Source: Diplonema papillatum (Eukaryota; Euglenozoa; Diplonemea; Diplonemida; Diplonemidae). Taken from it: DNA of 64,000 nt. The notes beneath the pieces are model-generated. The model was not told the origin of the DNA. It was given only the letters and a program-made list of their open reading frames with translations, and made no database searches. Positions 9,003-19,568 of this stretch are shown piece by piece. The translations under genes and the position numbers were made by a program. Every line of letters begins with the position of its first letter. Position 1 is the first letter of the stretch. The stretch is taken from contig JAPJBO010000767.1 in assembly GCA_030068145.1 (NCBI GenBank), forward strand, positions 1 through 64,000, in the 5' to 3' direction.

Positions 9003-11531
9003 ATGTCTGGAAGGAAGCGGGCGGCCACGGATATGGAGAGTGTGGGGTCGACAGAAGAAGAGGACAACGAGGAAGCAGAAGAGGTGGAAGAGGAAGAGGA
9101 CGAGGAAGAAGAAGAGGATGAAGAAGAGGAAGAGGATGACGATGACGACAACAACAGGTCGGGAAGGACAGTGCGCGAACAAGTGCATCATCTCGACGCC
9201 ACCGCGCTTGGGCGGGTGACAGTGGTCGACTCTTGCGGGAACTGGGACAGGCAACGGTCGCGACGTGAGTTCGGCGGTATCCGGGGTGTGACACTGCAGC
9301 TGCGTGACGAGCAGAGCGGGGTGGAGTGCGGGTACATCGCACTCATGCGAGCGATGGAGGGAAGTTTTGCGATGCCATCGGCATTGAACATTCTCAGCTT
9401 CGCCCGCGAACATTTCGACGTGCGTTGCAGGAGTGTGGCACGCTTACCGGAGCTGGACACTTATCAGGTATCGAGCTTCTGCCTCCAACACGGTATCGGA
9501 TTCCAGCCCAATCCGGAGACAGTGTACACAGCGCTGTACAACTGGGCCGTGCTGAGAGGAACCGGCTCAGTCGAGCGAGGCGAAGACCGACCCCACCCGG
9601 CCAACGTCGTGTTCCTGGCCAACCCGCGGGTTCAGAGCGGTGATCTCGGCCACTTTATGAACATTTTTTTTGGCGAGCCACCAAAAGAACAGGCGCCGAA
9701 GTCCTCCGCAAAGCCTGCACCGAAGCGCCCCGGCCGGCCACCAAAAGAACAGGCGCCGAAGCCCTCCGCAAAGCCTGCACCGAAGCGCCCCGGCCGACCA
9801 CGAAAAGGACCGGCACAGAAGCCCCCCGCAAACCCAGCACCGCGAGGCCGCCCACCGAATACTGAGAGCGCTGCGGTCAAGGCAGCAGGTGCAGCGATCA
9901 AGTCCTTGTCGTGGAGCAGCAAAGTCGAGCCCAACCTCGAATTCCCTTTCAACGCCAAGAAGACCGGACCGAATCCGTCCTACGACCTTGATGAGGATTC
10001 CTCCCCCACTGACATCTTCAGATGCATGTTCACCGACCTGGTGGTCACCCAGATCATTGGGCACATGAGTGTGTATGCTGCAGGGAAAGAGGGTATCTCG
10101 TACGAAGCACCCGATATTGCGGAATTTCTTCGCTGGTGTGCTGTCACATACGCGATGGGGTTGTCCGTGAAACAGGATCTCTACTCGTACTGGTCCGTGG
10201 ACCCTATCGAACAATGCGCGTTTTTTTCTGAAACCATGTCCAGGAAAAGGTGGCACGATATTCACAGGACGCTGCACTTCACAGACCCCCTCAGTGGAAA
10301 GAAGGAACACCCGGACCGACTCATCAAGATAAGAGATATTTTCCAGCTTGTGTCTCTCCAATGGCGGGATGTCTATGCTCCCGATAAAGAACTTAGCTTT
10401 GATGAGTCGATCATCAAGTACAAAGGTCGTGTCAGCTTCAAGCAATACATGCCCATGAAACGGCATCGATTCGGTTTGAAGTGTTTTGTTCTGGCTGAGT
10501 CACAGACTGGTTACACATTGGTATCGTCAGTGTATACCGGTAAGATTGACACGGATACTAACCCTGGCCCCGTGAACGTTGGTGAGCGTGAACTTCTTGC
10601 AGCTGCGGCTCTGTATGCATACTCAGGAAGGCACATGTACATGGACAACTACTACACAAGCATTCCCCTCATGCTAAAATTATACACCTTGGGATTCCAC
10701 GCGGCCGGAACTGTCCGCAAAAATCGGAACGGGATCCCACTTTTTAGCAAGTCCCAAAAGAAGCGCGGCCGCCCATCCCAAGCGGATAAGGCTGCGGCCC
10801 CGAAACGCGGCCATTGCCAGTATCGCCAAAGTTCGCCGATCACGTTCTTGGAGTGGGTTGACAAGCGTGAAGTCCGCATGTTGTCAACACTCCCCATTGG
10901 AACAACAATGACCGAGCTTGAGCGTCGCTGCAAGGGGGGAAAGCGGTTGAAGGTCAGTAAGCCAGACATCGTGGTTGCTTACAACAAACACATGGGGGGG
11001 GTAGATCGCTGCGACCAGTACCTTGCCCGGGCGACACGATTCATGCAGGGCAAACGATGGTATATGAAAGTCTTCTTTTATTTGCTCGAAGTGTCTGCGT
11101 TGAACAGTTTTATCTTGTACAAGCGTCTTGGTAAGAATCGCGGGTCCTTACCCTTCAAGGACTTCAGAAAAGAGCTCATCCGCGGGTTACTTGCTGACAA
11201 CCGCAGTACTGAGGACTTCAGCCCCGGAACGCGACACAGCCCACCCGTCGCGCCTGGATGGCAAGTTCCATGCCATTCTGGAAACAGACACCCGCGTTGC
11301 GTGCAAATGCCATGTTCGTTTGGTCAAGACGAAATATGTCTGCAAAACATGTGGCGTGGCTCTGTGTCCCGCTCCGTGTTTTACCCGGTTTCACACCCTC
11401 AAGAACCACCATTACTACGAGCCGGAAACTCCTGGGACCCAGCGCTTGAAGAAACGAGGCGGCCGCCCTTGCAAGCAGGGGCGCCCTCCCACACTCAAAG
11501 GAGTGCGTCTGACGTATACCGAGTCTACTGA
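9003..11531 (+). CDS. piggyBac-type transposase with N-terminal extension, copy 1 (C-terminus frameshifted)
   Basis: The ATG at 9003 (MSGRKRAATDMESVG) was chosen over an upstream TTG; 842 residues. After a Glu/Asp-rich stretch comes a domain of about 130 residues with Cys109 (GVECGYIALMRAM) and His217 (DLGHFMNIFF), then AT-hook-like motifs (PKRPGRPPK, PKRPGRPRK, PRGRPP, 9700-9850). The DDE_Tnp_1_7 core follows: Asp467 (SFDESIIKYKGR), Asp548 (MDNYYTS), Asp668 and Asp671 (GGVDRCDQ), matching the piggyBac DDD triad. Transposition is by cut and paste at TTAA. Relative to copy 2, an 11-base deletion near 11230 shifts the frame, so the Cys-rich C-terminal domain is replaced by unrelated residues. 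Catalysis might survive, but end binding probably not. Confidence 0.88.
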   Translation: MSGRKRAATDMESVGSTEEEDNEEAEEVEEEEDEEEEEDEEEEEDDDDDNNRSGRTVREQVHHLDATALGRVTVVDSCGNWDRQRSRREFGGIRGVTLQLRDEQSGVECGYIALMRAMEGSFAMPSALNILSFAREHFDVRCRSVARLPELDTYQVSSFCLQHGIGFQPNPETVYTALYNWAVLRGTGSVERGEDRPHPANVVFLANPRVQSGDLGHFMNIFFGEPPKEQAPKSSAKPAPKRPGRPPKEQAPKPSAKPAPKRPGRPRKGPAQKPPANPAPRGRPPNTESAAVKAAGAAIKSLSWSSKVEPNLEFPFNAKKTGPNPSYDLDEDSSPTDIFRCMFTDLVVTQIIGHMSVYAAGKEGISYEAPDIAEFLRWCAVTYAMGLSVKQDLYSYWSVDPIEQCAFFSETMSRKRWHDIHRTLHFTDPLSGKKEHPDRLIKIRDIFQLVSLQWRDVYAPDKELSFDESIIKYKGRVSFKQYMPMKRHRFGLKCFVLAESQTGYTLVSSVYTGKIDTDTNPGPVNVGERELLAAAALYAYSGRHMYMDNYYTSIPLMLKLYTLGFHAAGTVRKNRNGIPLFSKSQKKRGRPSQADKAAAPKRGHCQYRQSSPITFLEWVDKREVRMLSTLPIGTTMTELERRCKGGKRLKVSKPDIVVAYNKHMGGVDRCDQYLARATRFMQGKRWYMKVFFYLLEVSALNSFILYKRLGKNRGSLPFKDFRKELIRGLLADNRSTEDFSPGTRHSPPVAPGWQVPCHSGNRHPRCVQMPCSFGQDEICLQNMWRGSVSRSVFYPVSHPQEPPLLRAGNSWDPALEETRRPPLQAGAPSHTQRSASDVYRVY

Positions 11532-12230
11532 TGAAAGTGACTGCAGTGGCCAGTAGTTGCGTGAACTGCCCACCTGCCCCGTACCTCAATTTCCTGCGTC
11601 TTGCCCGTTATCTCGCCATCACTCCAACCCCCTACCCCCGGAACGCACGCAAAATGACGTCTGCCGCCTTTCTTCTTCTCTTTTGCTCAAGCCCAACCTA
11701 GGAAGGAAATCTAAACCACGCGAGAAAACAAAAGATTGTCAAGGTTGCGGTGAAACGTTGTCGACGAATTAGAGACGGTCATAAGCGAGACATCAAAGCG
11801 CTGAGAATCCATCAAATGCACGAGGGGGCCCGCAGGGCCACCGAGTGCGGGTTTGCGGGTTGGGAAAGGCCGCGGCTCAGCCACGAGCCGCCACCTGTCA
11901 CTCAGACTGGGGCCAACTAATTCAAAAAACCGGGGGCACATTGGTAACCATCCCGATTTTACCCCGCCTTCACGATGAGAGGGCCACAAGGGAGTCAAAC
12001 TTGGCAAGGCTCACCTGGAAGGTGCCTCTTTGCACCGCCCCCCCCGTTCCTGCTGGGCAGCTTGGGGCAGGATCTTTTACGCCCGGGAAGGGTAGGTGCG
12101 CAGCTCGGACGCCAGATACGAAGTAAGGGGCTTTCACCCACAGCAAAGGTACTGCTTGCCTTGGCCGCGTTTCGAAAAACACGTTTCCAGGGGACACCGC
12201 GAGGAGGTGGCAAGTCAGATTTTGTCCCCC
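11532..12230. other. Transposase 3' flank, no gene seen
   Basis: About 700 bases between the transposase stop and the 186-bp repeats. I found no convincing ORF and no copy of the TTAACCCAACTCC end motif in inverted orientation, so the right end of the piggyBac element is not located. The same sequence occupies 17262-17935 in unit 2. Confidence 0.5.
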
Positions 12231-12970
12231 ATGGGGGGGCGTCACCAGAAATCCAAAACTCGAAACCTACCACTCAGGTGCTCATAAAATGCTCCGAAAC
12301 GGCGGAAAAAGTGGTCAGACGCTCGTTTAGGCTGAAATAATGGCTGCAGAATGCGAAAACAAGGCCAAATCACCCCCACAAGCCAATTCCTAGGCAATTC
12401 ATTAAGGAAAACATCAGAAAACCCAGGGGGGGCGTCACCAGAAATCCAAAATTCGAAACCTACCACTCAGGTGCCCGTAAAATGCTCCAAAACGGCGGGG
12501 AAAGTGGTCAGACGCTCGTTTAGGCTGAGATAATGGCTGCAGAATGCAAAAAACAAGGCCAAATCACCCCCACAAGCCAATTCCTAGGCAATTCCTGAAG
12601 GAAAATTTTTCAAAACCCAAACCGCAGCCACAAAAAACAGCCCGACCAGGACGCAACCGCAAAGGGAACCCAAAAACAATCGGAAACCCCAGGAAAGTTT
12701 GATCCACACCGGTGTGGGTTCATAAAACGCCCGCAAAATGTGTCGCCAAACTGCCGGGACCCTAAAAGGACCCTAAAAGACCCTACTTCTCCAAAAAAAG
12801 GGGGGCCCCCAGCAGCCCAAAACCAGAAACCTACCCCTCGGGTGGTCCTAAAATGCTCGGGAAATTCAAAATAACTGGTCGGATGCTCGTTTAGGCTGAA
12901 ATAACGGCTGCAGAATGCAAAAACAAGGCAGAAACACCTCCCACAAGGCAATTCCTTGGGCACAAGGCCC
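12231..12970. repeat. Cluster of 186-bp repeats, unit 1
   Basis: Two close copies (about 12236-12425 and 12426-12600) and a diverged third (about 12815-12970). Each contains GGTAGGTTTCGAGTTTTGG (minus strand) and GCAGCCATTATTTCAGCC or variants. A lone copy in the opposite orientation lies at 24240-24420. Confidence 0.75.
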
Positions 12971-13397
12971 CCCTTGCCAGGTCAACTTTCTTGCTGGCCC
13001 TTCCGTTTCTGAACGATATCTTGCTTGCGGAAAGCAGGGATATCGTTGCTACGGTGGCCCCGAGGTCGCGGTGGTCTTTGTGGGGCGCGATTCCAACATG
13101 TTTCTCGTACTTGTTAACGAGAAGCTGGTTGGGTCGCCACCCGAACACCTCTTGCACCAAGTCAGCAGCTTGTTGCAGAGGGCCACTCGGGATCCCATCT
13201 TCCAGCTGAACAACTTTCGCTGGGATGGTGCCGTGTTGGCTTCTGACCTCGGGGACGAACTGCCATCCGAACTGCAAGGTGAGGTGCTGGCCGATGGTTT
13301 TCCAGCCGCTCCCAACTTTCAGCTCCGGGCAGTCCTCCAGCTTTTTCACCAGCTCTTCGGAGACAAGGCCGGTTTTTAACCCGGGGACACCTTGCAC
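12971..13397 (-). pseudogene. AlkB-like 2-oxoglutarate/Fe(II) dioxygenase fragment, unit 1
   Basis: The frame runs from a GTG at 13397 (no ATG found). It contains LLVNKYEKHVGIAPHKDHRD then LGATVATISLL, matching the AlkB pattern N-x-Y-...-H-x-D-...-xSL; the His and Asp are the first two iron ligands. The N-terminal half includes GWKTIGQHLTLQFGWQF, like the nucleotide-recognition region. After about residue 140 the frame runs into the 186-bp repeat, so the second iron-binding His and the 2-oxoglutarate-binding Arg are missing. AlkB proteins repair alkylated bases or demethylate RNA; this fragment should be inactive unless spliced to a missing exon. Its presence in every full unit shows it was captured before the duplication. 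Confidence 0.65.
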
Positions 13398-13636
13398 CGG
13401 CTGGATCTTGTTAAAAAAAAAAGCCCCACAGAAGAGAGAGGGCCTGCGGGCAGGTCACTTGGCGGGGCGGCAGCGGGACTTCGAGGCACGCCTGCCGGCG
13501 TGCTGCTGGGCCTGTTCCTGTTGGGGGTTTGTTGTTCTGCTTCGGTTCTTAATGCAAAAGGGATCTTCAAAAAAACGAACAATAAAGTGCGAGGTTTACC
13601 TGATGAAGATCAGGCCCGCCCCGGTCGGGGCGTGCC

Positions 13637-13863
13637 TGCTCGCCCTTGCCGCGCGCTTCGAGTTGGGGGCTTCCGAGCCTGCCCCTCTTCGCCGCTGTGT
13701 GGAGTTGGTGACATGTGCTTGGAACTTTGGTATTCGGCTGTCCGGAAGTATCAAAAATGTAATGGGCATACTCGTCGATGCCTTCATCGACGCTGACCGT
13801 CGCGGCCAGCGTGATGGCCACGACGGCGGCCAGCCACGCCTCCACAGAACTTCCGGTTCTGTG
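13637..13863 (-). pseudogene. LINE fragment at the end of tandem unit 1
   Basis: About 225 bases match the first 75 codons of the 3939-5771 ORF (MHRTGSSVEAWLAAVVAI onward), including its ATG at 13866. The match stops near 13637. It ends exactly at the shared junction segment, as at 5765. Confidence 0.75.
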
Positions 13864-14090
13864 CATCGTGGGGGGGGCGGCTTTTTGTGGGGGGGTTTTT
13901 TTTTTTTAAGGTTGAGAATGAACCTGGTAGGGGTTGGTTGTTTATGATATGCGGGCAAAATGCAAAACACCAATGAGCAGGGTATAAAAAAAAAGGTTCA
14001 AATATGAATTAAATGCGCTTCTGCGTGCCGGTTCCCCGGCGGCACAGTGAGGCATCAATCAACGGATGATGTTGAGACGCAAGGACCCCT
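13863..14090. repeat. Shared junction segment, copy 3 (start of unit 2)
   Basis: Same sequence as at 5765 and 8162, with the TATA-like run near 13983. Confidence 0.75.
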
Positions 14091-14439
14091 GCAAGGACAA
14101 CAGTATATGCAAGAACCACCGCAAGTACCTGACTTTGGTAAACGAAAAAAATATTTGCGTGGATCCAGAGGTCTCAACTCTTTTCTAGCGCAACGGTTCG
14201 GGAACTTAAAAAAGCCCCAGAAGGACGAAAAATTTAACGGCAGAAGATTGAACGAACGAATAAAAAACGAACGAACGAATAAAAAATCAAATAAAAAACG
14301 AACGAACGAATAAAAAATCAAATAAAAAAACAAATAAAAATTGAAAATCACGAAAACTAAAAAATAAGAATTTTATTTATCCTGATTATTCGCCCGGATC
14401 GGGAATTTTCCACTTTTTATTTTAACCCAACTCCGACCA

Positions 14440-14459
14440 ACCGGACATATATGTCCGGT
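14440..14459. repeat. Perfect 20-bp palindrome, copy 2
   Basis: Identical to the palindrome at 8746, again followed by TTAA. Confidence 0.7.
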
Positions 14460-14696
14460 TTAATCTGGATTTTTCTGTAGGGGTGCTCAGGAGGCGCCAA
14501 AAAATTCCCAAAAATATGGAATTCACCCATTTCGAGCAAATCTTTTCATTGCCGCCCTCGAATGTCAAAAATTCGTCAGCAATGACGATTGAAACCAAGT
14601 GGCGAGATTGGGGAAACCCCCGGAAAACCGGCTTTTTCAATGCCTTGTCATCAACAGTCGAAACAATCCAGGAACTTGGGCAGTGAAAAGTACAAA

Positions 14697-17261
14697 ATGT
14701 CTGGAAGGAAGCGGGCGGCCACGGATATGGAGAGTGTGGGGTCGACAGAAGAAGAGGACAACGAGGAAGCAGAAGAGGTGGAAGAGGAAGAGGACGAGGA
14801 AGAAGAAGAGGATGAAGAAGAGGAAGAGGATGACGATGACGACAACAACAGGTCGGGAAGGACAGTGCGCGAACAAGTGCATCATCTCGACGCCACCGCG
14901 CTTGGGCGGGTGACAGTGGTCGACTCTTGCGGGAACTGGGACAGGCAACGGTCGCGACGTGAGTTCGGCGGTATCCGGGGTGTGACACTGCAGCTGCGTG
15001 ACGAGCAGAGCGGGGTGGAGTGCGGGTACATCGCACTCATGCGAGCGATGGAGGGAAGTTTTGCGATGCCATCGGCATTGAACATTCTCAGCTTCGCCCG
15101 CGAACATTTCGACGTGCGTTGCAGGAGTGTGGCACGCTTACCGGAGCTGGACACTTATCAGGTATCGAGCTTCTGCCTCCAACACGGTATCGGATTCCAG
15201 CCCAATCCGGAGACAGTGTACACAGCGCTGTACAACTGGGCCGTGCTGAGAGGAACCGGCTCAGTCGAGCGAGGCGAAGACCGACCCCACCCGGCCAACG
15301 TCGTGTTCCTGGCCAACCCGCGGGTTCAGAGCGGTGATCTCGGCCACTTTATGAACATTTTTTTTGGCGAGCCACCAAAAGAACAGGCGCCGAAGTCCTC
15401 CGCAAAGCCTGCACCGAAGCGCCCCGGCCGGCCACCAAAAGAACAGGCGCCGAAGCCCTCCGCAAAGCCTGCACCGAAGCGCCCCGGCCGACCACGAAAA
15501 GGACCGGCACAGAAGCCCCCCGCAAACCCAGCACCGCGAGGCCGCCCACCGAATACTGAGAGCGCTGCGGTCAAGGCAGCAGGTGCAGCGATCAAGTCCT
15601 TGTCGTGGAGCAGCAAAGTCGAGCCCAACCTCGAATTCCCTTTCAACGCCAAGAAGACCGGACCGAATCCGTCCTACGACCTTGATGAGGATTCCTCCCC
15701 CACTGACATCTTCAGATGCATGTTCACCGACCTGGTGGTCACCCAGATCATTGGGCACATGAGTGTGTATGCTGCAGGGAAAGAGGGTATCTCGTACGAA
15801 GCACCCGATATTGCGGAATTTCTTCGCTGGTGTGCTGTCACATACGCGATGGGGTTGTCCGTGAAACAGGATCTCTACTCGTACTGGTCCGTGGACCCTA
15901 TCGAACAATGCGCGTTTTTTTCTGAAACCATGTCCAGGAAAAGGTGGCACGATATTCACAGGACGCTGCACTTCACAGACCCCCTCAGTGGAAAGAAGGA
16001 ACACCCGGACCGACTCATCAAGATAAGAGATATTTTCCAGCTTGTGTCTCTCCAATGGCGGGATGTCTATGCTCCCGATAAAGAACTTAGCTTTGATGAG
16101 TCGATCATCAAGTACAAAGGTCGTGTCAGCTTCAAGCAATACATGCCCATGAAACGGCATCGATTCGGTTTGAAGTGTTTTGTTCTGGCTGAGTCACAGA
16201 CTGGTTACACATTGGTATCGTCAGTGTATACCGGTAAGATTGACACGGATACTAACCCTGGCCCCGTGAACGTTGGTGAGCGTGAACTTCTTGCAGCTGC
16301 GGCTCTGTATGCATACTCAGGAAGGCACATGTACATGGACAACTACTACACAAGCATTCCCCTCATGCTAAAATTATACACCTTGGGATTCCACGCGGCC
16401 GGAACTGTCCGCAAAAATCGGAACGGGATCCCACTTTTTAGCAAGTCCCAAAAGAAGCGCGGCCGCCCATCCCAAGCGGATAAGGCTGCGGCCCCGAAAC
16501 GCGGCCATTGCCAGTATCGCCAAAGTTCGCCGATCACGTTCTTGGAGTGGGTTGACAAGCGTGAAGTCCGCATGTTGTCAACACTCCCCATTGGAACAAC
16601 AATGACCGAGCTTGAGCGTCGCTGCAAGGGGGGAAAGCGGTTGAAGGTCAGTAAGCCAGACATCGTGGTTGCTTACAACAAACACATGGGGGGGGTAGAT
16701 CGCTGCGACCAGTACCTTGCCCGGGCGACACGATTCATGCAGGGCAAACGATGGTATATGAAAGTCTTCTTTTATTTGCTCGAAGTGTCTGCGTTGAACA
16801 GTTTTATCTTGTACAAGCGTCTTGGTAAGAATCGCGGGTCCTTACCCTTCAAGGACTTCAGAAAAGAGCTCATCCGCGGGTTACTTGCTGACAACCGCAG
16901 TACTGAGGACTTCAGCCCCGGAACGCGCACACCTCGGGCTAGCGACCACCCGTCGCGCCTGGATGGCAAGTTCCATGCCATTCTGGAAACAGACACCCGC
17001 GTTGCGTGCAAATGCCATGTTCGTTTGGTCAAGACGAAATATGTCTGCAAAACATGTGGCGTGGCTCTGTGTCCCGCTCCGTGTTTTACCCGGTTTCACA
17101 CCCTCAAGAACCACCATTACTACGAGCCGGAAACTCCTGGGACCCAGCGCTTGAAGAAACGAGGCGGCCGCCCTTGCAAGCAGGGGCGCCCTCCCACACT
17201 CAAAGGAGTGCGTCTGACGTATACCGAGTCTACTGATGAAAGTGACTGCAGTGGCCAGTAG
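14697..17261 (+). CDS. piggyBac-type transposase with N-terminal extension, copy 2 (intact)
   Basis: 854 residues from the ATG at 14697; the only copy with a complete frame. Domain order is the same as copy 1: acidic stretch, Cys/His domain with GVECGYIALMRAM and DLGHFMNIFF, AT-hooks, and the DDE_Tnp_1_7 core with Asp467, Asp548, Asp668 and Asp671. The C-terminus is a Cys-rich zinc-binding domain (ACKCHVRL, YVCKTCG, ALCPAPCF, FHTLKNHHYYE), as in piggyBac proteins that bind their inverted repeats, followed by two more basic GRP motifs (GGRPCKQGRPP). The N-terminal extension is longer than in most piggyBac transposases. This could be an autonomous transposase or a domesticated gene. Near-identity with the flanking copies argues for very recent duplication. 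Confidence 0.9.
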   Translation: MSGRKRAATDMESVGSTEEEDNEEAEEVEEEEDEEEEEDEEEEEDDDDDNNRSGRTVREQVHHLDATALGRVTVVDSCGNWDRQRSRREFGGIRGVTLQLRDEQSGVECGYIALMRAMEGSFAMPSALNILSFAREHFDVRCRSVARLPELDTYQVSSFCLQHGIGFQPNPETVYTALYNWAVLRGTGSVERGEDRPHPANVVFLANPRVQSGDLGHFMNIFFGEPPKEQAPKSSAKPAPKRPGRPPKEQAPKPSAKPAPKRPGRPRKGPAQKPPANPAPRGRPPNTESAAVKAAGAAIKSLSWSSKVEPNLEFPFNAKKTGPNPSYDLDEDSSPTDIFRCMFTDLVVTQIIGHMSVYAAGKEGISYEAPDIAEFLRWCAVTYAMGLSVKQDLYSYWSVDPIEQCAFFSETMSRKRWHDIHRTLHFTDPLSGKKEHPDRLIKIRDIFQLVSLQWRDVYAPDKELSFDESIIKYKGRVSFKQYMPMKRHRFGLKCFVLAESQTGYTLVSSVYTGKIDTDTNPGPVNVGERELLAAAALYAYSGRHMYMDNYYTSIPLMLKLYTLGFHAAGTVRKNRNGIPLFSKSQKKRGRPSQADKAAAPKRGHCQYRQSSPITFLEWVDKREVRMLSTLPIGTTMTELERRCKGGKRLKVSKPDIVVAYNKHMGGVDRCDQYLARATRFMQGKRWYMKVFFYLLEVSALNSFILYKRLGKNRGSLPFKDFRKELIRGLLADNRSTEDFSPGTRTPRASDHPSRLDGKFHAILETDTRVACKCHVRLVKTKYVCKTCGVALCPAPCFTRFHTLKNHHYYEPETPGTQRLKKRGGRPCKQGRPPTLKGVRLTYTESTDESDCSGQ

Positions 17262-17935
17262 TTGCGTGAACTGCCCACCTGCCCCGTACCTCAATTTCCT
17301 GCGTCTTGCCCGTTATCTCGCCATCACTCCAACCCCCTACCCCCGGAACGCACGCAAAATGACGTCTGCCGCCTTTCTTCTTCTCTTTTGCTCAAGCCCA
17401 ACCTAGGAAGGAAATCTAAACCACGCGAGAAAACAAAAGATTGTCAAGGTTGCGGTGAAACGTTGTCGACGAATTAGAGACGGTCATAAGCGAGACATCA
17501 AAGCGCTGAGAATCCATCAAATGCACGAGGGGGCCCGCAGGGCCACCGAGTGCGGGTTTGCGGGTTGGGAAAGGCCGCGGCTCAGCCACGAGCCGCCACC
17601 TGTCACTCAGACTGGGGCCAACTAATTCAAAAAACCGGGGGCACATTGGTAACCATCCCGATTTTACCCCGCCTTCACGATGAGAGGGCCACAAGGGAGT
17701 CAAACTTGGCAAGGCTCACCTGGAAGGTGCCTCTTTGCACCGCCCCCCCCGTTCCTGCTGGGCAGCTTGGGGCAGGATCTTTTACGCCCGGGAAGGGTAG
17801 GTGCGCAGCTCGGACGCCAGATACGAAGTAAGGGGCTTTCACCCACAGCAAAGGTACTGCTTGCCTTGGCCGCGTTTCGAAAAACACGTTTCCAGGGGAC
17901 ACCGCGAGGAGGTGGCAAGTCAGATTTTGTCCCCC
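17262..17935. other. Transposase 3' flank of unit 2, no gene seen
   Basis: Identical by eye to 11532-12230. No ORF or terminal repeat recognised. Confidence 0.5.
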
Positions 17936-18675
17936 ATGGGGGGACGTCACCAGAAATCCAAAACTCGAAACCTACCACTCAGGTGCTCATAAAATGCTCC
18001 GAAACGGCGGAAAAAGTGGTCAGACGCTCGTTTAGGCTGAAATAATGGCTGCAGAATGCGAAAACAAGGCCAAATCACCCCCACAAGCCAATTCCTAGGC
18101 AATTCATTAAGGAAAACATCAGAAAACCCAGGGGGGGCGTCACCAGAAATCCAAAATTCGAAACCTACCACTCAGGTGCCCGTAAAATGCTCCAAAACGG
18201 CGGGGAAAGTGGTCAGACGCTCGTTTAGGCTGAGATAATGGCTGCAGAATGCAAAAAACAAGGCCAAATCACCCCCACAAGCCAATTCCTAGGCAATTCC
18301 TGAAGGAAAATTTTTCAAAACCCAAACCGCAGCCACAAAAAACAGCCCGACCAGGACGCAACCGCAAAGGGAACCCAAAAACAATCGGAAACCCCAGGAA
18401 AGTTTGATCCACACCGGTGTGGGTTCATAAAACGCCCGCAAAATGTGTCGCCAAACTGCCGGGACCCTAAAAGGACCCTAAAAGACCCTACTTCTCCAAA
18501 AAAAGGGGGGCCCCCAGCAGCCCAAAACCAGAAACCTACCCCTCGGGTGGTCCTAAAATGCTCGGGAAATTCAAAATAACTGGTCGGATGCTCGTTTAGG
18601 CTGAAATAACGGCTGCAGAATGCAAAAACAAGGCAGAAACACCTCCCACAAGGCAATTCCTTGGGCACAAGGCCC
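17936..18675. repeat. Cluster of 186-bp repeats, unit 2
   Basis: Same three-copy arrangement as at 12231, with one substitution (A at about 17943). Confidence 0.75.
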
Positions 18676-19102
18676 CCCTTGCCAGGTCAACTTTCTTGCT
18701 GGCCCTTCCGTTTCTGAACGATATCTTGCTTGCGGAAAGCAGGGATATCGTTGCTACGGTGGCCCCGAGGTCGCGGTGGTCTTTGTGGGGCGCGATTCCA
18801 ACATGTTTCTCGTACTTGTTAACGAGAAGCTGGTTGGGTCGCCACCCGAACACCTCTTGCACCAAGTCAGCAGCTTGTTGCAGAGGGCCACTCGGGATCC
18901 CATCTTCCAGCTGAACAACTTTCGCTGGGATGGTGCCGTGTTGGCTTCTGACCTCGGGGACGAACTGCCATCCGAACTGCAAGGTGAGGTGCTGGCCGAT
19001 GGTTTTCCAGCCGCTCCCAACTTTCAGCTCCGGGCAGTCCTCCAGCTTTTTCACCAGCTCTTCGGAGACAAGGCCGGTTTTTAACCCGGGGACACCTTGC
19101 AC
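18676..19102 (-). pseudogene. AlkB-like dioxygenase fragment, unit 2
   Basis: Identical in translation to the unit 1 fragment (HKDHRD iron-binding motif, ISLL strand). It is cut at the same place by the 186-bp repeat, so it lacks the distal His and Arg. No independent decay is visible, consistent with recent duplication. Confidence 0.65.
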
Positions 19103-19341
19103 CGGCTGGATCTTGTTAAAAAAAAAAGCCCCACAGAAGAGAGAGGGCCTGCGGGCAGGTCACTTGGCGGGGCGGCAGCGGGACTTCGAGGCACGCCTGC
19201 CGGCGTGCTGCTGGGCCTGTTCCTGTTGGGGGTTTGTTGTTCTGCTTCGGTTCTTAATGCAAAAGGGATCTTCAAAAAAACGAACAATAAAGTGCGAGGT
19301 TTACCTGATGAAGATCAGGCCCGCCCCGGTCGGGGCGTGCC

Positions 19342-19568
19342 TGCTCGCCCTTGCCGCGCGCTTCGAGTTGGGGGCTTCCGAGCCTGCCCCTCTTCGCCGC
19401 TGTGTGGAGTTGGTGACATGTGCTTGGAACTTTGGTATTCGGCTGTCCGGAAGTATCAAAAATGTAATGGGCATACTCGTCGATGCCTTCATCGACGCTG
19501 ACCGTCGCGGCCAGCGTGATGGCCACGACGGCGGCCAGCCACGCCTCCACAGAACTTCCGGTTCTGTG
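19342..19568 (-). pseudogene. LINE fragment at the end of tandem unit 2
   Basis: Same 75-codon LINE-tail fragment as at 13637, ending at the shared junction. Confidence 0.75.

Noticed and set aside
8957..9154. Poly-serine ORF opposite the transposase start (also at 14651 and 20356)
   Set aside because: Antisense shadow of the acidic GAA/GAG codon stretch.
9567..10466. 299-residue minus-strand ORF within the transposase (also at 15261)
   Set aside because: Antisense of the intact transposase frame, with no motif of its own.
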